From Phycisphaerales bacterium (lineage in GTDB: Bacteria; Planctomycetota; Phycisphaerae; Phycisphaerales; SM1A02): 48,147 nucleotides of DNA. Shown here one piece after another: positions 22,177 to 31,460 of this stretch. The notes under the pieces were generated by a model. The model ran no database searches, was not told where the DNA came from, and worked only from the letters and a program-made list of their open reading frames with translations. Where the stretch lies: assembly GCA_029260575.1 (NCBI GenBank), contig JAJDDB010000025.1:1-48147 (forward strand), read 5' to 3'. Made by a program: the position numbers and the translations under genes. Numbering within the stretch: position 1 is the first letter of the stretch; each line of letters begins with the position of its first letter.

Positions 22177-24025
22177 ACGCATCTCCGCTGCGGACTGGAA
22201 GCTAGTAGCCGAGTTCATTTCCGATGAGGCCTCACGCCGTCAGAACAAGAGAAAACATCTTGAGAAGGTCTGGAAGGAAATCGACCGTCAGTTACGCATG
22301 GAGCCAATGCCGAAGCTGGATGAGGAGGGAAAACCTCTTACGGGTGCCGGCTGGATGTCAGCTTTGGAACTTCCCCTTCAAGCTGGGGCGTTAGAACTTT
22401 TAAACTCAGACTCTCGCAGGTTGATGTTCCCGACCGAGCAGAACTTCTTCTCTGCCCATTCTGCAATTAATGATGAGGAAATCAGGGATTTAGAGGAATC
22501 AATTATAGTTCCCGGATTGGATGAATTCTCCAAGAGGGCTGTGGAAGCAATAAACCCTGGCCAGAAACAGAAGATCGATCAAGACGCCCTGGATGAGATC
22601 GTTGAGGGCTCGTTAAATCATCATCATGGTCTGTATGACTTCAGGGGCGCATGGGACAATTTAAACGCCGAAGCGTTGAAATACGGCACTCTCGTAGGCA
22701 GGATGGCCATGGTTCGGCCAGATGTCTCGTATAATCAATTCAGAGGAACTTCAAAGAACCCGATTCCAGTAGTCATTCCTCAGTCGATCAAGAACACTCT
22801 GTTAGACGACACCATGATAGCGACCCTGCACGAGGGGTTGATGATTGGGCCGTCCACGATCTATCGGTACTGGCATACCCTAGAAGACCTCAGGAAGGCC
22901 GCTGCGAAGGGGTCTAAAGATCCAGCTAGTCCTACTGGGGGCTGGATGGGTGCGAACCTACGGGGCTTAGAACCGCTCTCAGAGGACACCCGTTCAATCC
23001 AGGTTTTGAAGTACGAGGGCGATCTTCTCGTTCCAAGATCCACTGGCCAGCCGATCTTCGTTGAGAACGTGATGATTTCTGTCGTGGTCGGGAAGTCAGA
23101 CAGCAAAACCACCTCAAGAGTATTCAGATACCAGGAGCAGGCGTTCCCGTTCCGTTCTACTTTCCACCATCCGTATCATCAGGAGGATTTGAATTCTCCA
23201 TACGGGTCGTCTCCGTTGATGAAGGGAATGCCGGTTCAAGCCGCTGCGTCAGATGCGCTGAATAAAACAATGGATGCCGCGGCACTGAAGAACAAGCCGC
23301 CAGTAGCGTGGAACCCGCAAGACCATTATCTTGAAGCCATGGGCGGTCCTGACTTGTTCCCTGGGGCTCAGTGGAAGGCGCAGAAGAACAGTATCGAGGT
23401 TTTCGACCGTATCGGCGATCCCTCAGCGATGTTTGCCATTTTCTCCGGCCTCTTGCAGCAGTACGCAGATGTGACAGGTGTTTCGGCCCCGAGATTGGGA
23501 GCACAGACTAAATCTCACCAAACGGCGTTCGCGATTGACACCGAACAAACCCGTGGAATGACGCGCACGACGGATTACGTCAGATCTGTCAACCAGGGGC
23601 CGATGCAGACCATGCTGAGCATGGAATACGAGATGATTCGTGAGAACATGAAGAAGACGATGGTTTATCTCCCGAAACAGCGGGGATACATCGAGATTGA
23701 CGGAAGTATGCTCCCCTCGGTCGCGTGGTTTGAGCCACACGGCGCCGGCGGGCCGATTGAAGAGCAAGAGCTTCTACAGACCAGATTTGCTGCACTACAA
23801 CAGGCTCTCCAGATCGAGGTTCAGCGTCGTGATGCTGGCGAGCAAGGAATGGACTTCGAGGCGGTGCAGAAAGAGATCCTAGAAAAGGGAATGTGGCAGG
23901 ATGTCGAAAAGTTCTTTGCCTCCGCAGATACTCCTCCTGAGGGAGGACCCGGCGTTCCAGGCAGCAGTGGCATCATTAGCGAAGAACCGCTTGCGGCCCT
24001 TGCCCAGCTACAGGGAGGGGGATGA
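22151..24025 (+). CDS. Portal / head-tail connector protein, T7-like (624 aa)
   Basis: Long helical protein with NKRKHLEKVWKEIDRQLRME, ALELPLQAGALELLNSDSRR, YLEAMGGPDLFPGAQW and an acidic, glutamine-rich C-terminal stalk. Length and gene order (after terL, before scaffold and capsid) fit a portal of the head-tail connector family. Start at GTG 22151 is tentative; the TTG at 22169 is possible. Confidence 0.8.
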   Translation: MLGPWSLARRISAADWKLVAEFISDEASRRQNKRKHLEKVWKEIDRQLRMEPMPKLDEEGKPLTGAGWMSALELPLQAGALELLNSDSRRLMFPTEQNFFSAHSAINDEEIRDLEESIIVPGLDEFSKRAVEAINPGQKQKIDQDALDEIVEGSLNHHHGLYDFRGAWDNLNAEALKYGTLVGRMAMVRPDVSYNQFRGTSKNPIPVVIPQSIKNTLLDDTMIATLHEGLMIGPSTIYRYWHTLEDLRKAAAKGSKDPASPTGGWMGANLRGLEPLSEDTRSIQVLKYEGDLLVPRSTGQPIFVENVMISVVVGKSDSKTTSRVFRYQEQAFPFRSTFHHPYHQEDLNSPYGSSPLMKGMPVQAAASDALNKTMDAAALKNKPPVAWNPQDHYLEAMGGPDLFPGAQWKAQKNSIEVFDRIGDPSAMFAIFSGLLQQYADVTGVSAPRLGAQTKSHQTAFAIDTEQTRGMTRTTDYVRSVNQGPMQTMLSMEYEMIRENMKKTMVYLPKQRGYIEIDGSMLPSVAWFEPHGAGGPIEEQELLQTRFAALQQALQIEVQRRDAGEQGMDFEAVQKEILEKGMWQDVEKFFASADTPPEGGPGVPGSSGIISEEPLAALAQLQGGG

Positions 24026-24116
24026 CCCCACCAAAGAATTCCACGACTGGATCTATCAGTCTGGATACCGCCAGGGCCTGTTGGCCCTTTTAACTGACTT
24101 AGGCTACGAGGAATAG
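23989..24116 (+). CDS. Small acidic protein overlapping the portal end (about 42 aa)
   Basis: The part after the portal stop reads DPTKEFHDWIYQSGYRQGLL and ends ALLTDLGYEE, which looks like a real protein. It runs up to the scaffold gene with no gap. The start is unclear: TTG 23989 or 23998 inside the portal gene are the best options. Function unknown. Confidence 0.4.
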
Positions 24117-24117
24117 C

Positions 24118-24681
24118 ATGGAAGATACTGCTGTTGAGCAGGTGCAGAAGGCGACCGAGGAACCGACCCCGGATGCGCCGGTTGAGAAGAGCCTTGATGA
24201 TATTCTTAACGAATATGACGAGGGCTCTAAACCCGAACCGACCCCAGAACCGAAAACAGAGGAAAAGCCTGATTCGGAAGTTCTCAATTACATCCGGTCA
24301 CGACAGGCAAAAGACACGGTGGACGACATCAATTCCGCCGTGGATGTTGTCAAAAAGGCCGGTGTTGATGGGATCTCGGACAAGCTTATTGCCGCGCGTC
24401 TCAACCTAGAGGCGCAAGAGGATAAGCGTGTGCAGCAAGCCTGGCTACAACGGGACTCCAATCCTGCGGGGTGGGAGACTGTTTTGAAGGGCATGGCGAA
24501 GAAGATCTCTGGAGAGGTTTCGATTCCAGACACTAACTCTGCCTCTGATAGAGAGGCGGTACGGGACTCCGTTCGGAATGTTTCAACCGAGCCCCCGGAA
24601 GCGGCGCCAATAACGAACGAGAAACTGGACGAAATGACCGGTGCCGAGTTCAAGGCGTACAAACGAAAGTTAGCTTCATAG
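24118..24681 (+). CDS. Scaffolding protein (187 aa)
   Basis: Acidic, proline-rich N-terminus (TEEPTPDAPVEKSLDDIL, KPEPTPEPKTEEKP), a helical middle, and a C-terminus with EMTGAEFKAYKRKLAS. Composition and place just before the major capsid gene are typical of podovirus scaffolds, which shape the prohead and then leave. Confidence 0.75.
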   Translation: MEDTAVEQVQKATEEPTPDAPVEKSLDDILNEYDEGSKPEPTPEPKTEEKPDSEVLNYIRSRQAKDTVDDINSAVDVVKKAGVDGISDKLIAARLNLEAQEDKRVQQAWLQRDSNPAGWETVLKGMAKKISGEVSIPDTNSASDREAVRDSVRNVSTEPPEAAPITNEKLDEMTGAEFKAYKRKLAS

Positions 24682-24701
24682 GGGCCTTCTAGGAGAGCCC
24701 A

Positions 24702-25757
24702 ATGGCTATCACAAACCAGGCTGTAATCGCTGGTCCCGTAAACTTTGTTTTTCAGCAGACTCTTCTGCGTAACGCAAAGCCGCGTGCCCCGCATTTCGCA
24801 GGATCAACGCCCGGAGATATCTCAAGTAACTCCGGTACGTTTTCCGTTAAATGGCGCCGTGTCGAGAACATGACGCCGACCACCACCGCATTAACTGAAT
24901 TGACAGGTAATCTTAGCCTGCCGACTCGCAATGCGTCTCAACCGAGCGTCACCGACGTGACGGCCACGGTTGCGAAGTATGGCGATTTCATCTTCCTCAC
25001 TGAGGAAGTCGATCTTGTTAACTTCAACGGCCAGACCGACAAGTTGGTTGAGGTTCTCGGCATCCAAGCTGGACGCTCGCTGAATCGACTTCAGCGTAAT
25101 GTCTTGGAAGACAATGCTACTCTGGTGTACCCAGATAGCGTTGCCGCGGATGCCGATGTTGTAAGCGGCATGACCCGAACGGTAATCCGTAATGTCGTGA
25201 ATACGTTGAACCGGGAATCCGGCATGACGTTCACGCCGGAGACGACTGGCTCCACGAATGTCGGAACCGCTGCGCAGCGCCCGGCCTTCATGGGCATTTG
25301 TCATTCGGATGTTGAAGAGGACATCCGTGATATCACCGGCTTTATTGCGTCGGAGAATTACGCCAGTCAGACTGCAACGGCTGAAGGTGAGTTCGGTGCG
25401 GTTGCTGGGGTTCGTTGGGTATCTACTCCGGAGGCATCGATTGATGCTGACTTGGGTGGTGATCCGGGCAACCTGCGGTCAACCACTGGTGTGAGTGCAG
25501 ATCTGTATACGTCCATGATTATCGCCATGGACTACCACGGTGCGTTGTCGCTCGACACCTCGTTGATCAAAGAGATTTACACTGCTGGGGATTCAATTCC
25601 TGGTATTGTGATGATCAACAAGGAGAAGGGCTCTGCCGGCACAGGCGATCCGCTCAATGAAGTTTCTTCGTTGGGCTGGAAGGCTTGGCACGCTGGTACG
25701 ATCCTCAACTCCGCTTGGGGTCGTGGTGTCCGCACTGGCGCGACCGATCTTCAGTAG
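24702..25757 (+). CDS. Major capsid protein, N4-gp56 family type (351 aa)
   Basis: GTFSVKWRRVENMTPTTTAL, TEL and NLSLPTRNASQPSVTDVTAT are followed by VAKYGDFIFLTEEVDLVNF and LGIQAGRSLNRLQRNVLED. The ending is LGWKAWHAGTILNSAWGRG. This order matches N4-gp56-type HK97-fold capsid proteins. AGGAGAGCCCA precedes the ATG. Confidence 0.85.
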   Translation: MAITNQAVIAGPVNFVFQQTLLRNAKPRAPHFAGSTPGDISSNSGTFSVKWRRVENMTPTTTALTELTGNLSLPTRNASQPSVTDVTATVAKYGDFIFLTEEVDLVNFNGQTDKLVEVLGIQAGRSLNRLQRNVLEDNATLVYPDSVAADADVVSGMTRTVIRNVVNTLNRESGMTFTPETTGSTNVGTAAQRPAFMGICHSDVEEDIRDITGFIASENYASQTATAEGEFGAVAGVRWVSTPEASIDADLGGDPGNLRSTTGVSADLYTSMIIAMDYHGALSLDTSLIKEIYTAGDSIPGIVMINKEKGSAGTGDPLNEVSSLGWKAWHAGTILNSAWGRGVRTGATDLQ

Positions 25758-25812
25758 TAACTGTGTTCTGGGCCTCTAAGGCGGGGTCCAGACACTATCT
25801 AGGAGAAAGACT

Positions 25813-26040
25813 ATGGGCGAGACAGTCCTTATTAACGACCCGGGGTCCAAGGTGGACGCCAATTCAACTGACATGAAAAACCGTAAGCCCTATGGGATGC
25901 GGCGCTCCGAGGCTGCTGCGATGGCTGCGGAGATGAAGATCCCCAACGCTGGCACGATGGGCCTAAATGATCTCATGGTTGCAATCGAGATGCAGCCAAA
26001 GAAACCAGCAAAGAAACCAACAAAGAAGGCGAAGAAGTAA
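25813..26040 (+). CDS. Small basic head protein (75 aa)
   Basis: MGETVLINDPGSKVDANSTD opens a short protein with a lysine-rich tail (KKPAKKPTKKAKK). It sits between capsid and adaptor genes, and AGGAGAAAGACT precedes the start. Likely a minor head or DNA-contact protein; no family recognised. Confidence 0.55.
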   Translation: MGETVLINDPGSKVDANSTDMKNRKPYGMRRSEAAAMAAEMKIPNAGTMGLNDLMVAIEMQPKKPAKKPTKKAKK

Positions 26041-26041
26041 C

Positions 26042-26503
26042 ATGGCAGTCATCCGCTTGTTCCAACCCAATCTGGCCCTGTGTCCTGACATCCAGGAGTT
26101 TATCAAGCAGAACATGGATTGCGTGACGATGGAAGACGGTCGTGATGCAGAGTTCTCGCTTGGCTTCGCGTCCCTTCGCAGGGCAGAAATCAAGCGCCTG
26201 GTCAGGAAATACGAGGTTCTTGATGAGGATGGCTTGGCGTCGTTTGAGAGCCTCGCCGGCGAGGAAATGAAAGCCCGTGCTGAGCAGTGGTTTCAGGAGG
26301 GTAAATTCCCAGTTACCCGTCAGACTGACGAGCTCGCCGCTCTGAAGGCTGAGATGGAAGAGATGCGTGTGCTGATGGGCCAGAAACCAGCCATCCCAGT
26401 CGAGAAAATGGAATGGAATGAGCTGCGCAGGCTTGCCGGGGAAAAGGGTGTCCTGGAGCATGGCGACACTGCTGAGATGCTTAGGGCTAAGCTAAATGGC
26501 TAA
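26042..26503 (+). CDS. Head protein with SAP-like C-terminus (153 aa)
   Basis: MAVIRLFQPNLALCPDIQEF starts the protein. The last 30 residues, MEWNELRRLAGEKGVLEHG then TAEMLRAKL, fit the SAP motif, a helix-loop-helix found at the end of several phage head proteins. A coiled coil (ELAALKAEMEEMRVLMG) lies before it. The true start is ATG 26042. Confidence 0.6.
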   Translation: MAVIRLFQPNLALCPDIQEFIKQNMDCVTMEDGRDAEFSLGFASLRRAEIKRLVRKYEVLDEDGLASFESLAGEEMKARAEQWFQEGKFPVTRQTDELAALKAEMEEMRVLMGQKPAIPVEKMEWNELRRLAGEKGVLEHGDTAEMLRAKLNG

Positions 26504-27182
26504 AACGACCACGTTCCTCAGTGCAGTGAACCAGACGCTCAAGCGAGCGAGTGTCATTCAAGGTGCGACTGCGGAGCTAACGTCGTTTACCGGCCATGCC
26601 AATCAGACTGATATCGATCTGATGTTGGATTCATGGAACGAGGTGATTGCTGACTTGTATACCCTGGATGTCCTGAAGGAAGAGATCGCCGAAGGTTCGT
26701 TCACGATCTCTACCTCGGGGACTGACTCTGGTAGAGAATATTCAGTACCCGCTGGGTTCATCAGAATGCGTGGAGACCCGATAAATCAGGAGAACTCGTT
26801 TATTCTGAGGCATTTCGAGGGTGGCTTCGACGCCATGCGTGAGCAGCGGATGGACCCGGACGATTTCACCGGCCAACCGAACTTCTGGGTGATCTCTCCG
26901 GTTTCAGACAATATTCGTATCGACACGACACCAACGTCTGATGAGAATGGTGATATCTACGGATACACTTACGACCAGCGGGTTAATCTCACCGCCACCA
27001 CAGACACCTTCCCAATCGATGATGCAGTGGTAGATGTCCTTCAGAATGCAGTTTGGCAGTGGTGGGTGCTGAAGAGAAAATCAGCGTCGGATTTCAACGA
27101 GCCGCTGTATTCACGGTCTATGGTAAACGCCACGCACATGCTGAGGGACGGCCCTCCCAAGAGGATGTATGGCGCGGCCTGA
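26496..27182 (+). CDS. Head-tail adaptor / tail tube A-like protein (228 aa)
   Basis: The helical start FLSAVNQTLKRASVIQG, the phrase LMLDSWNEVIADLY and the beta-rich middle (YSVPAGFIRMRGDP, GQPNFWVISPVSDN) are as in podovirus adaptor proteins of the gp4/gp11 kind. It is followed immediately by the nozzle protein, as in T7-like phages. Confidence 0.75.
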   Translation: MAKTTTFLSAVNQTLKRASVIQGATAELTSFTGHANQTDIDLMLDSWNEVIADLYTLDVLKEEIAEGSFTISTSGTDSGREYSVPAGFIRMRGDPINQENSFILRHFEGGFDAMREQRMDPDDFTGQPNFWVISPVSDNIRIDTTPTSDENGDIYGYTYDQRVNLTATTDTFPIDDAVVDVLQNAVWQWWVLKRKSASDFNEPLYSRSMVNATHMLRDGPPKRMYGAA

Positions 27183-28767
27183 GCAACCCAATCAGGCACA
27201 ATTCATCCTCAGCTTCGGTGCCGGTAGAAATACCAGAACCAGTGAGACGTTAATCGATCCGCGTGAGTGTGCTGATGGAGAGAATTTCGGACTAGACATT
27301 GAGAATGGGCTGTTTTTCAGACGCAAGCCGTTTGATCTCTCTGGCACGGCTCCGAACACAGCGAGGATCAACGGCGCCGCTCAGTTGATTAAAGCCGACG
27401 GATCAATATCTACTCTGATCCAGGCCGGCACTAACGTGTACGAGTGGGACGGTGGCTCGACATTCACCCTACAGGGGACGGTTAACTCCGCGGCGAGACT
27501 GCGCGGCCATGCTCATCAGAACTGGATCTTGGACGATCTGGTCATCATCACGGATCTACAGCTGAAGGAAAACGTCCTCCAGTGGGACGGTACAACTTTA
27601 TCTGAGATGGCGCACAATCTCGGGGGAGACTTCAAGGCCAAGTACTGCGTGGTTGAGAACGACCGGGCCTGGTATGCTAATGTTACGACATCCATTGCCA
27701 CGCCACATTTGATGGCGGTATCCGAGGTGACGGACTACGACAGCCTGAACATTGCACAGCGTCCAGCGTCTGGCGTGGCAGTGACTGATCCATTCTTTCT
27801 GACAGCCCCTGATCTCAAGCCAATTAACGGATTTATCCCAGCCTTCGGGACGCTCGCGGTTTCAACCCGGAATGGCCGGATGTTCCGTGCCACGGGCTCC
27901 AATTCAACTGACCTGGCTTTAACCCAACTGTACGCTGATTCAGCTGCTGTTTCTGATGAGGCTATGACGTTCATTGGGAATGATATCGCCTATGGAAGAG
28001 TAGGGAAGGTTGAGAGCCTCTTCAGTACGGAAACCTTCGGAAACGTGGAGAGTGATGATCTATCCAGATTAGTTTCCAATTCAATGGAAGATGTTACGGA
28101 CTGGATCGCTGCGTATAATCCAAGGTTCGACAAGGCGTATTTCTTCACACCGGAATTCGGGGAGGTCCACGTTCTACATAGAGCGTTTACCGATGCCCCG
28201 CACAGGAACTCGGCGGCAGATTCGTCCGTCTCCCCGTGGTCGCGATGGAAGACCCAGCACGCGATGGCCTTCCAGCCGACTGCTGTATGGGTGATGAAAC
28301 GGCCTGCGGACGGGCTGGATGCGGTGTTCATGGGCGACAACTCGGGGAACATCTATCAGCTGGACGGTTCTGGAGCACAGGACGGCGGCACTGCGGACAT
28401 CAAGTCTGAGAGACTTTCTCAGGTCATCAGAATGCCCACAGTCGGGCCAGTATATAATTTCACGGGCTGGGTCACGCATAGGAAGATCTTCCCTGCAACC
28501 CTCACGCTGAGCTTCGAATTCGGCGGCTCTGTACTAGACGATTACACAACTACGGTGACACTCGATGGAGCAACAGGCGCCCCAGTTTATGGCGGTGGAC
28601 TCTACTACAACAACAACTCCTACTATTCCACCGCCTTTAAGGGCCGATTCGCCCGCGAGCAATTCAACGTTGCCGGGAAAAGCGAGCAGTTCCAAGTCAG
28701 AGCCACGGTCGATGGGGACGCGGACTTCTTCATCGAGGAGATCGGTATCGACTTCTCGTCGGAATAA
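27169..28767 (+). CDS. Tail nozzle / stabilisation protein (532 aa)
   Basis: Beta-propeller-like: INGAAQLIKADGSISTLIQA, VYEWDGGSTFTLQG, LRGHAHQNWILDDLVIITD and DAVFMGDNSGNIYQLDG are propeller-blade-type repeats. Size and location after the adaptor fit a T7 gp12 or P22 gp10-like protein closing the portal vertex. The start at ATG 27169 overlaps the previous gene. Confidence 0.75.
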   Translation: MARPEQPNQAQFILSFGAGRNTRTSETLIDPRECADGENFGLDIENGLFFRRKPFDLSGTAPNTARINGAAQLIKADGSISTLIQAGTNVYEWDGGSTFTLQGTVNSAARLRGHAHQNWILDDLVIITDLQLKENVLQWDGTTLSEMAHNLGGDFKAKYCVVENDRAWYANVTTSIATPHLMAVSEVTDYDSLNIAQRPASGVAVTDPFFLTAPDLKPINGFIPAFGTLAVSTRNGRMFRATGSNSTDLALTQLYADSAAVSDEAMTFIGNDIAYGRVGKVESLFSTETFGNVESDDLSRLVSNSMEDVTDWIAAYNPRFDKAYFFTPEFGEVHVLHRAFTDAPHRNSAADSSVSPWSRWKTQHAMAFQPTAVWVMKRPADGLDAVFMGDNSGNIYQLDGSGAQDGGTADIKSERLSQVIRMPTVGPVYNFTGWVTHRKIFPATLTLSFEFGGSVLDDYTTTVTLDGATGAPVYGGGLYYNNNSYYSTAFKGRFAREQFNVAGKSEQFQVRATVDGDADFFIEEIGIDFSSE

Positions 28768-28810
28768 CCTCAGCCGAAAGACGGCCCTTGCACGAGGCGC
28801 TAACTTCCAC

Positions 28811-29272
28811 GTGCTTGACCGGCCAGATATGCGGTGGCTGTACGTTGCTTATGTGAAAGGCGCCTTCGACGGCCCCGAGGGGATGTCCCCACAGGAGTTT
28901 GACGGCTGGGTTGAGGCGACGTTGCAGCTTGCGTCTCCTGGCATGGCTTATGTCTTAACATCCCCGTTTGACGGCGACGACCGCCCCGTTGGGTTGGTCG
29001 TGGCCTTCGAGAAGGGGCACATTCTTGAGCCGCATGTGTGGTGGTTCCCCTGGGCGACCCCGAGGAATAAGATTGAGACATCGGTGAAGTTTCTCTCATC
29101 GATGAGGTTTACCAATGTGATAGCGATCTTTGCTCTTAAGGAGGATCGCAAGTTCTACGACCATCTGTTGCGTTATGGAATGATGCACCTGGTGGGGACG
29201 TTCAAGGATTGGCACGGATTAGGGAAAGACGCCCGCGTGTACCAGACCCGTGGTTATGCAGTAGAGGTGTAG
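28811..29272 (+). CDS. Virion-associated GNAT-like protein (about 153 aa)
   Basis: I favour GTG 28811, or ATG 28829, because the longer frame upstream only mirrors the nozzle gene in another frame. The part ILEPHVWWFPWATPRNKIET, then VKFLSSMRFTNVIAIFALKE and YDHLLRYGMM, matches small GNAT-fold or T7 gp13-like proteins in podoviruses. Exact role unknown. Confidence 0.6.
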   Translation: MLDRPDMRWLYVAYVKGAFDGPEGMSPQEFDGWVEATLQLASPGMAYVLTSPFDGDDRPVGLVVAFEKGHILEPHVWWFPWATPRNKIETSVKFLSSMRFTNVIAIFALKEDRKFYDHLLRYGMMHLVGTFKDWHGLGKDARVYQTRGYAVEV

Positions 29273-29273
29273 T

Positions 29274-30071
29274 GTGCCTAAATCAATATCCGGATTGTTC
29301 GGTGGTGGCAGCAGTGGGAATTTCGGCATTAACCCGCCCAATGCCCTGCAAGCCAAGACGCCAGGGTTAAACCTCCAGACAAATCAACCGCGTCCGGGGG
29401 TGTTCGTCACCAACCTGACGAAACGTGGTTCTGACGCGCAGACGGCTCAGGCTGAGAGGTTCCCTAGGATTTTAGGTGACACTGACGCCTTGAGGGAGAC
29501 CCTGACCCCAGGGTTTTCTGATCTTCGCGAGGCGAGCACAAGAGCCATCGGCAACGCGAGAAACAAGGCCATCGGGAACTTGCGGCAGACCCTCACTCAA
29601 CGCAGAGTGTCGGGTAGTTCATTCGGTGAACAAGCCCTCGCCTCTGTTGAGAGAGACTTCGCGGAAGCTGAGGCGGAGTCTCAAGCCCAATCGTTTCTGG
29701 CAGAGCTAGACGCCAACATGAAGGTGCTAGCCTTCGAGACCGCCCAGGTGAATGACGCCCTGAATAGAGAGTTAACTGAGCTCGGAATTGCGACGGGTCA
29801 AACGGCTCAACTCGCTCAACTGAACACTCAGAGCTCTCAGGCGCTAGCCCAACTGAAGGCCCAGGAGGCCTCTTCTAGAGGCTCAGGCATTGGCTCTCTC
29901 CTGGGTACAGCCGCAGGCTTTGCTCTTGGCGGGCCGCTTGGCGGAGCCATCGGTGGGAGCCTCGGTGGTGGCGCATCTGCCGTTGGTGGCTCTCAAGGCG
30001 GCTTTGTCCCATCTGGGGATAGGGGCTTCTTTAGTGGCTTAGGCACATCGATAACCGGCTTGTTCCGTTAG
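29274..30071 (+). CDS. Internal virion protein, glycine-rich end (265 aa)
   Basis: Starts at GTG. The middle is a long helical region rich in Ala, Gln and Glu (QALASVERDFAEAEAESQAQ). Near the end a glycine zipper (LLGTAAGFALGGPLGGAIGG) could insert into membranes. This layout suits an ejection protein that leaves the capsid ahead of the DNA. Confidence 0.6.
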   Translation: MPKSISGLFGGGSSGNFGINPPNALQAKTPGLNLQTNQPRPGVFVTNLTKRGSDAQTAQAERFPRILGDTDALRETLTPGFSDLREASTRAIGNARNKAIGNLRQTLTQRRVSGSSFGEQALASVERDFAEAEAESQAQSFLAELDANMKVLAFETAQVNDALNRELTELGIATGQTAQLAQLNTQSSQALAQLKAQEASSRGSGIGSLLGTAAGFALGGPLGGAIGGSLGGGASAVGGSQGGFVPSGDRGFFSGLGTSITGLFR

Positions 30072-30080
30072 GACACTGAT

Positions 30081-31460
30081 ATGGCAAATGGATTCTTCCT
30101 AGGTGGCTTCGGCCAAGGCTTGCAAGGCGGACTGCAAACCAGTCAGGGCATCCTTGACCAGCGTGCGGGGCGCAAGTTGCAGAGCCGTGGCCTCGATCTC
30201 CAGGAAGAGCAGACCCGCCAGGCGCAGGAGCAAGCAGCAAGGAAGCCCATCGAGGCGGCCCGCACAGGCGCCTTGGAGGCCCTGAAGAGCGTTGAGGACC
30301 TAGTTACCGAGACAGCTAAGAACCGCGGGCCAGAGGCGGCTACTGCGGCCCTACAGTCGCCTGGTATCCTAGGAACGGTCACGCGGCAGGTTGAAGCACT
30401 GAACGGCTTTAATCAAGCTCTAGGAGGTGGGCCAGAGGTCACTGTAGAACAGGTTATGCAGTCGCTGACATCTCGTGCCCAGGCTCAGGCATCCGCTCAA
30501 GACAAGGGCATCCGGTCTGCTGAGGAAACAATAGCTGAGGCTGACGTGATTTCGGGCGCAACCGGAGGCTCAAGTCAGGAGCGCCAGGCAAACTTCGCCA
30601 GGCTTGTGGGCATCTCAGAGAGTAGTCAGCCAGAATTCATACAGTTACTCACTGCCTTGGGCCAAGCCGAACCGGGTTCTCCGGAGTTTACTGCCTTACA
30701 GGGGCGGGTTAACCGGCTTTCGACCGAGGAAGGCGGCGGCCTTTCAATCGAGGTTGGCCCGGACGGGTCGGTCAGGATAGGCCAGGGCGCCGCAGCAGGC
30801 CAGGCCGCAGGCATCAGGCCGATTAGCCCGACAACGAGAGACGAGATTATTGCCGTCCAGCAAGAGCTCACCAGGGGTGTCGAGATCCTTGACTCAGTGA
30901 TTAATCAGGTTACCGAGAACCCGGGGGCGTTTGGGACCACAGGCTCGATTCGTGGGATGATCCAAACGGCTGCCAGCATCTTCGGTGACAACGCCAGGGT
31001 GTTCCCTGCTGCTGAGAATATTGGAGAGGCGGCGGCGTTCCTCAACGACTTTATTCGGGATCAAGTTGAGGATCCGGACACAGCTTCCGACCTACAGCCA
31101 GCGTCTGTTGGTGAAGTCCAAGTTCTTGAGAGCCAGTTGAGGTTCGCCTACGCGAGAACGCTCCAGCCTGAAGGCAAGTTGCTTGCCAGCACCATCGAGC
31201 AGGCCAAGAACAAGGTGAAGCTAACAGGTATTACCGGGTCACGACAGGTCCGGGAGCGATTGGAGGCTTTGAGGCCGATCTTCAACAGTGCCCTGACGGA
31301 TTCTCAGCGGCGGCTTCAATTAGGCCAACAGGGCGCGACGGAAGTAGATCCCGTACCTTCAGTCCAAGCTCCGAGGCCACGCGCGCCCACTTCCGTAGCC
31401 GAGCCAATCAGGCGGCTTAAGTTTGATTCCGAAGGCAACTTGCTGAGCATTGGCGAATGA
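30081..31460 (+). CDS. Internal virion / ejection protein (459 aa)
   Basis: Glycine-rich start (MANGFFLGGFGQGLQGGLQT) followed by long helices (RGLDLQEEQTRQAQEQAARK) and a Ser/Thr/Pro tail. It lies between two other glycine-zipper proteins in the ejection-protein block of the genome. No lysozyme motif visible. Stop overlaps the next start. Confidence 0.6.
   Translation: MANGFFLGGFGQGLQGGLQTSQGILDQRAGRKLQSRGLDLQEEQTRQAQEQAARKPIEAARTGALEALKSVEDLVTETAKNRGPEAATAALQSPGILGTVTRQVEALNGFNQALGGGPEVTVEQVMQSLTSRAQAQASAQDKGIRSAEETIAEADVISGATGGSSQERQANFARLVGISESSQPEFIQLLTALGQAEPGSPEFTALQGRVNRLSTEEGGGLSIEVGPDGSVRIGQGAAAGQAAGIRPISPTTRDEIIAVQQELTRGVEILDSVINQVTENPGAFGTTGSIRGMIQTAASIFGDNARVFPAAENIGEAAAFLNDFIRDQVEDPDTASDLQPASVGEVQVLESQLRFAYARTLQPEGKLLASTIEQAKNKVKLTGITGSRQVRERLEALRPIFNSALTDSQRRLQLGQQGATEVDPVPSVQAPRPRAPTSVAEPIRRLKFDSEGNLLSIGE

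Noticed and set aside
24022-24093. Short frame starting ATGACCCC after AGGGAGGGG at the portal end
   Set aside because: A good ribosome-binding site and an ATGA overlap, but the 23-residue product looks random. The overlapping frame ending at 24116 looks like a real protein.
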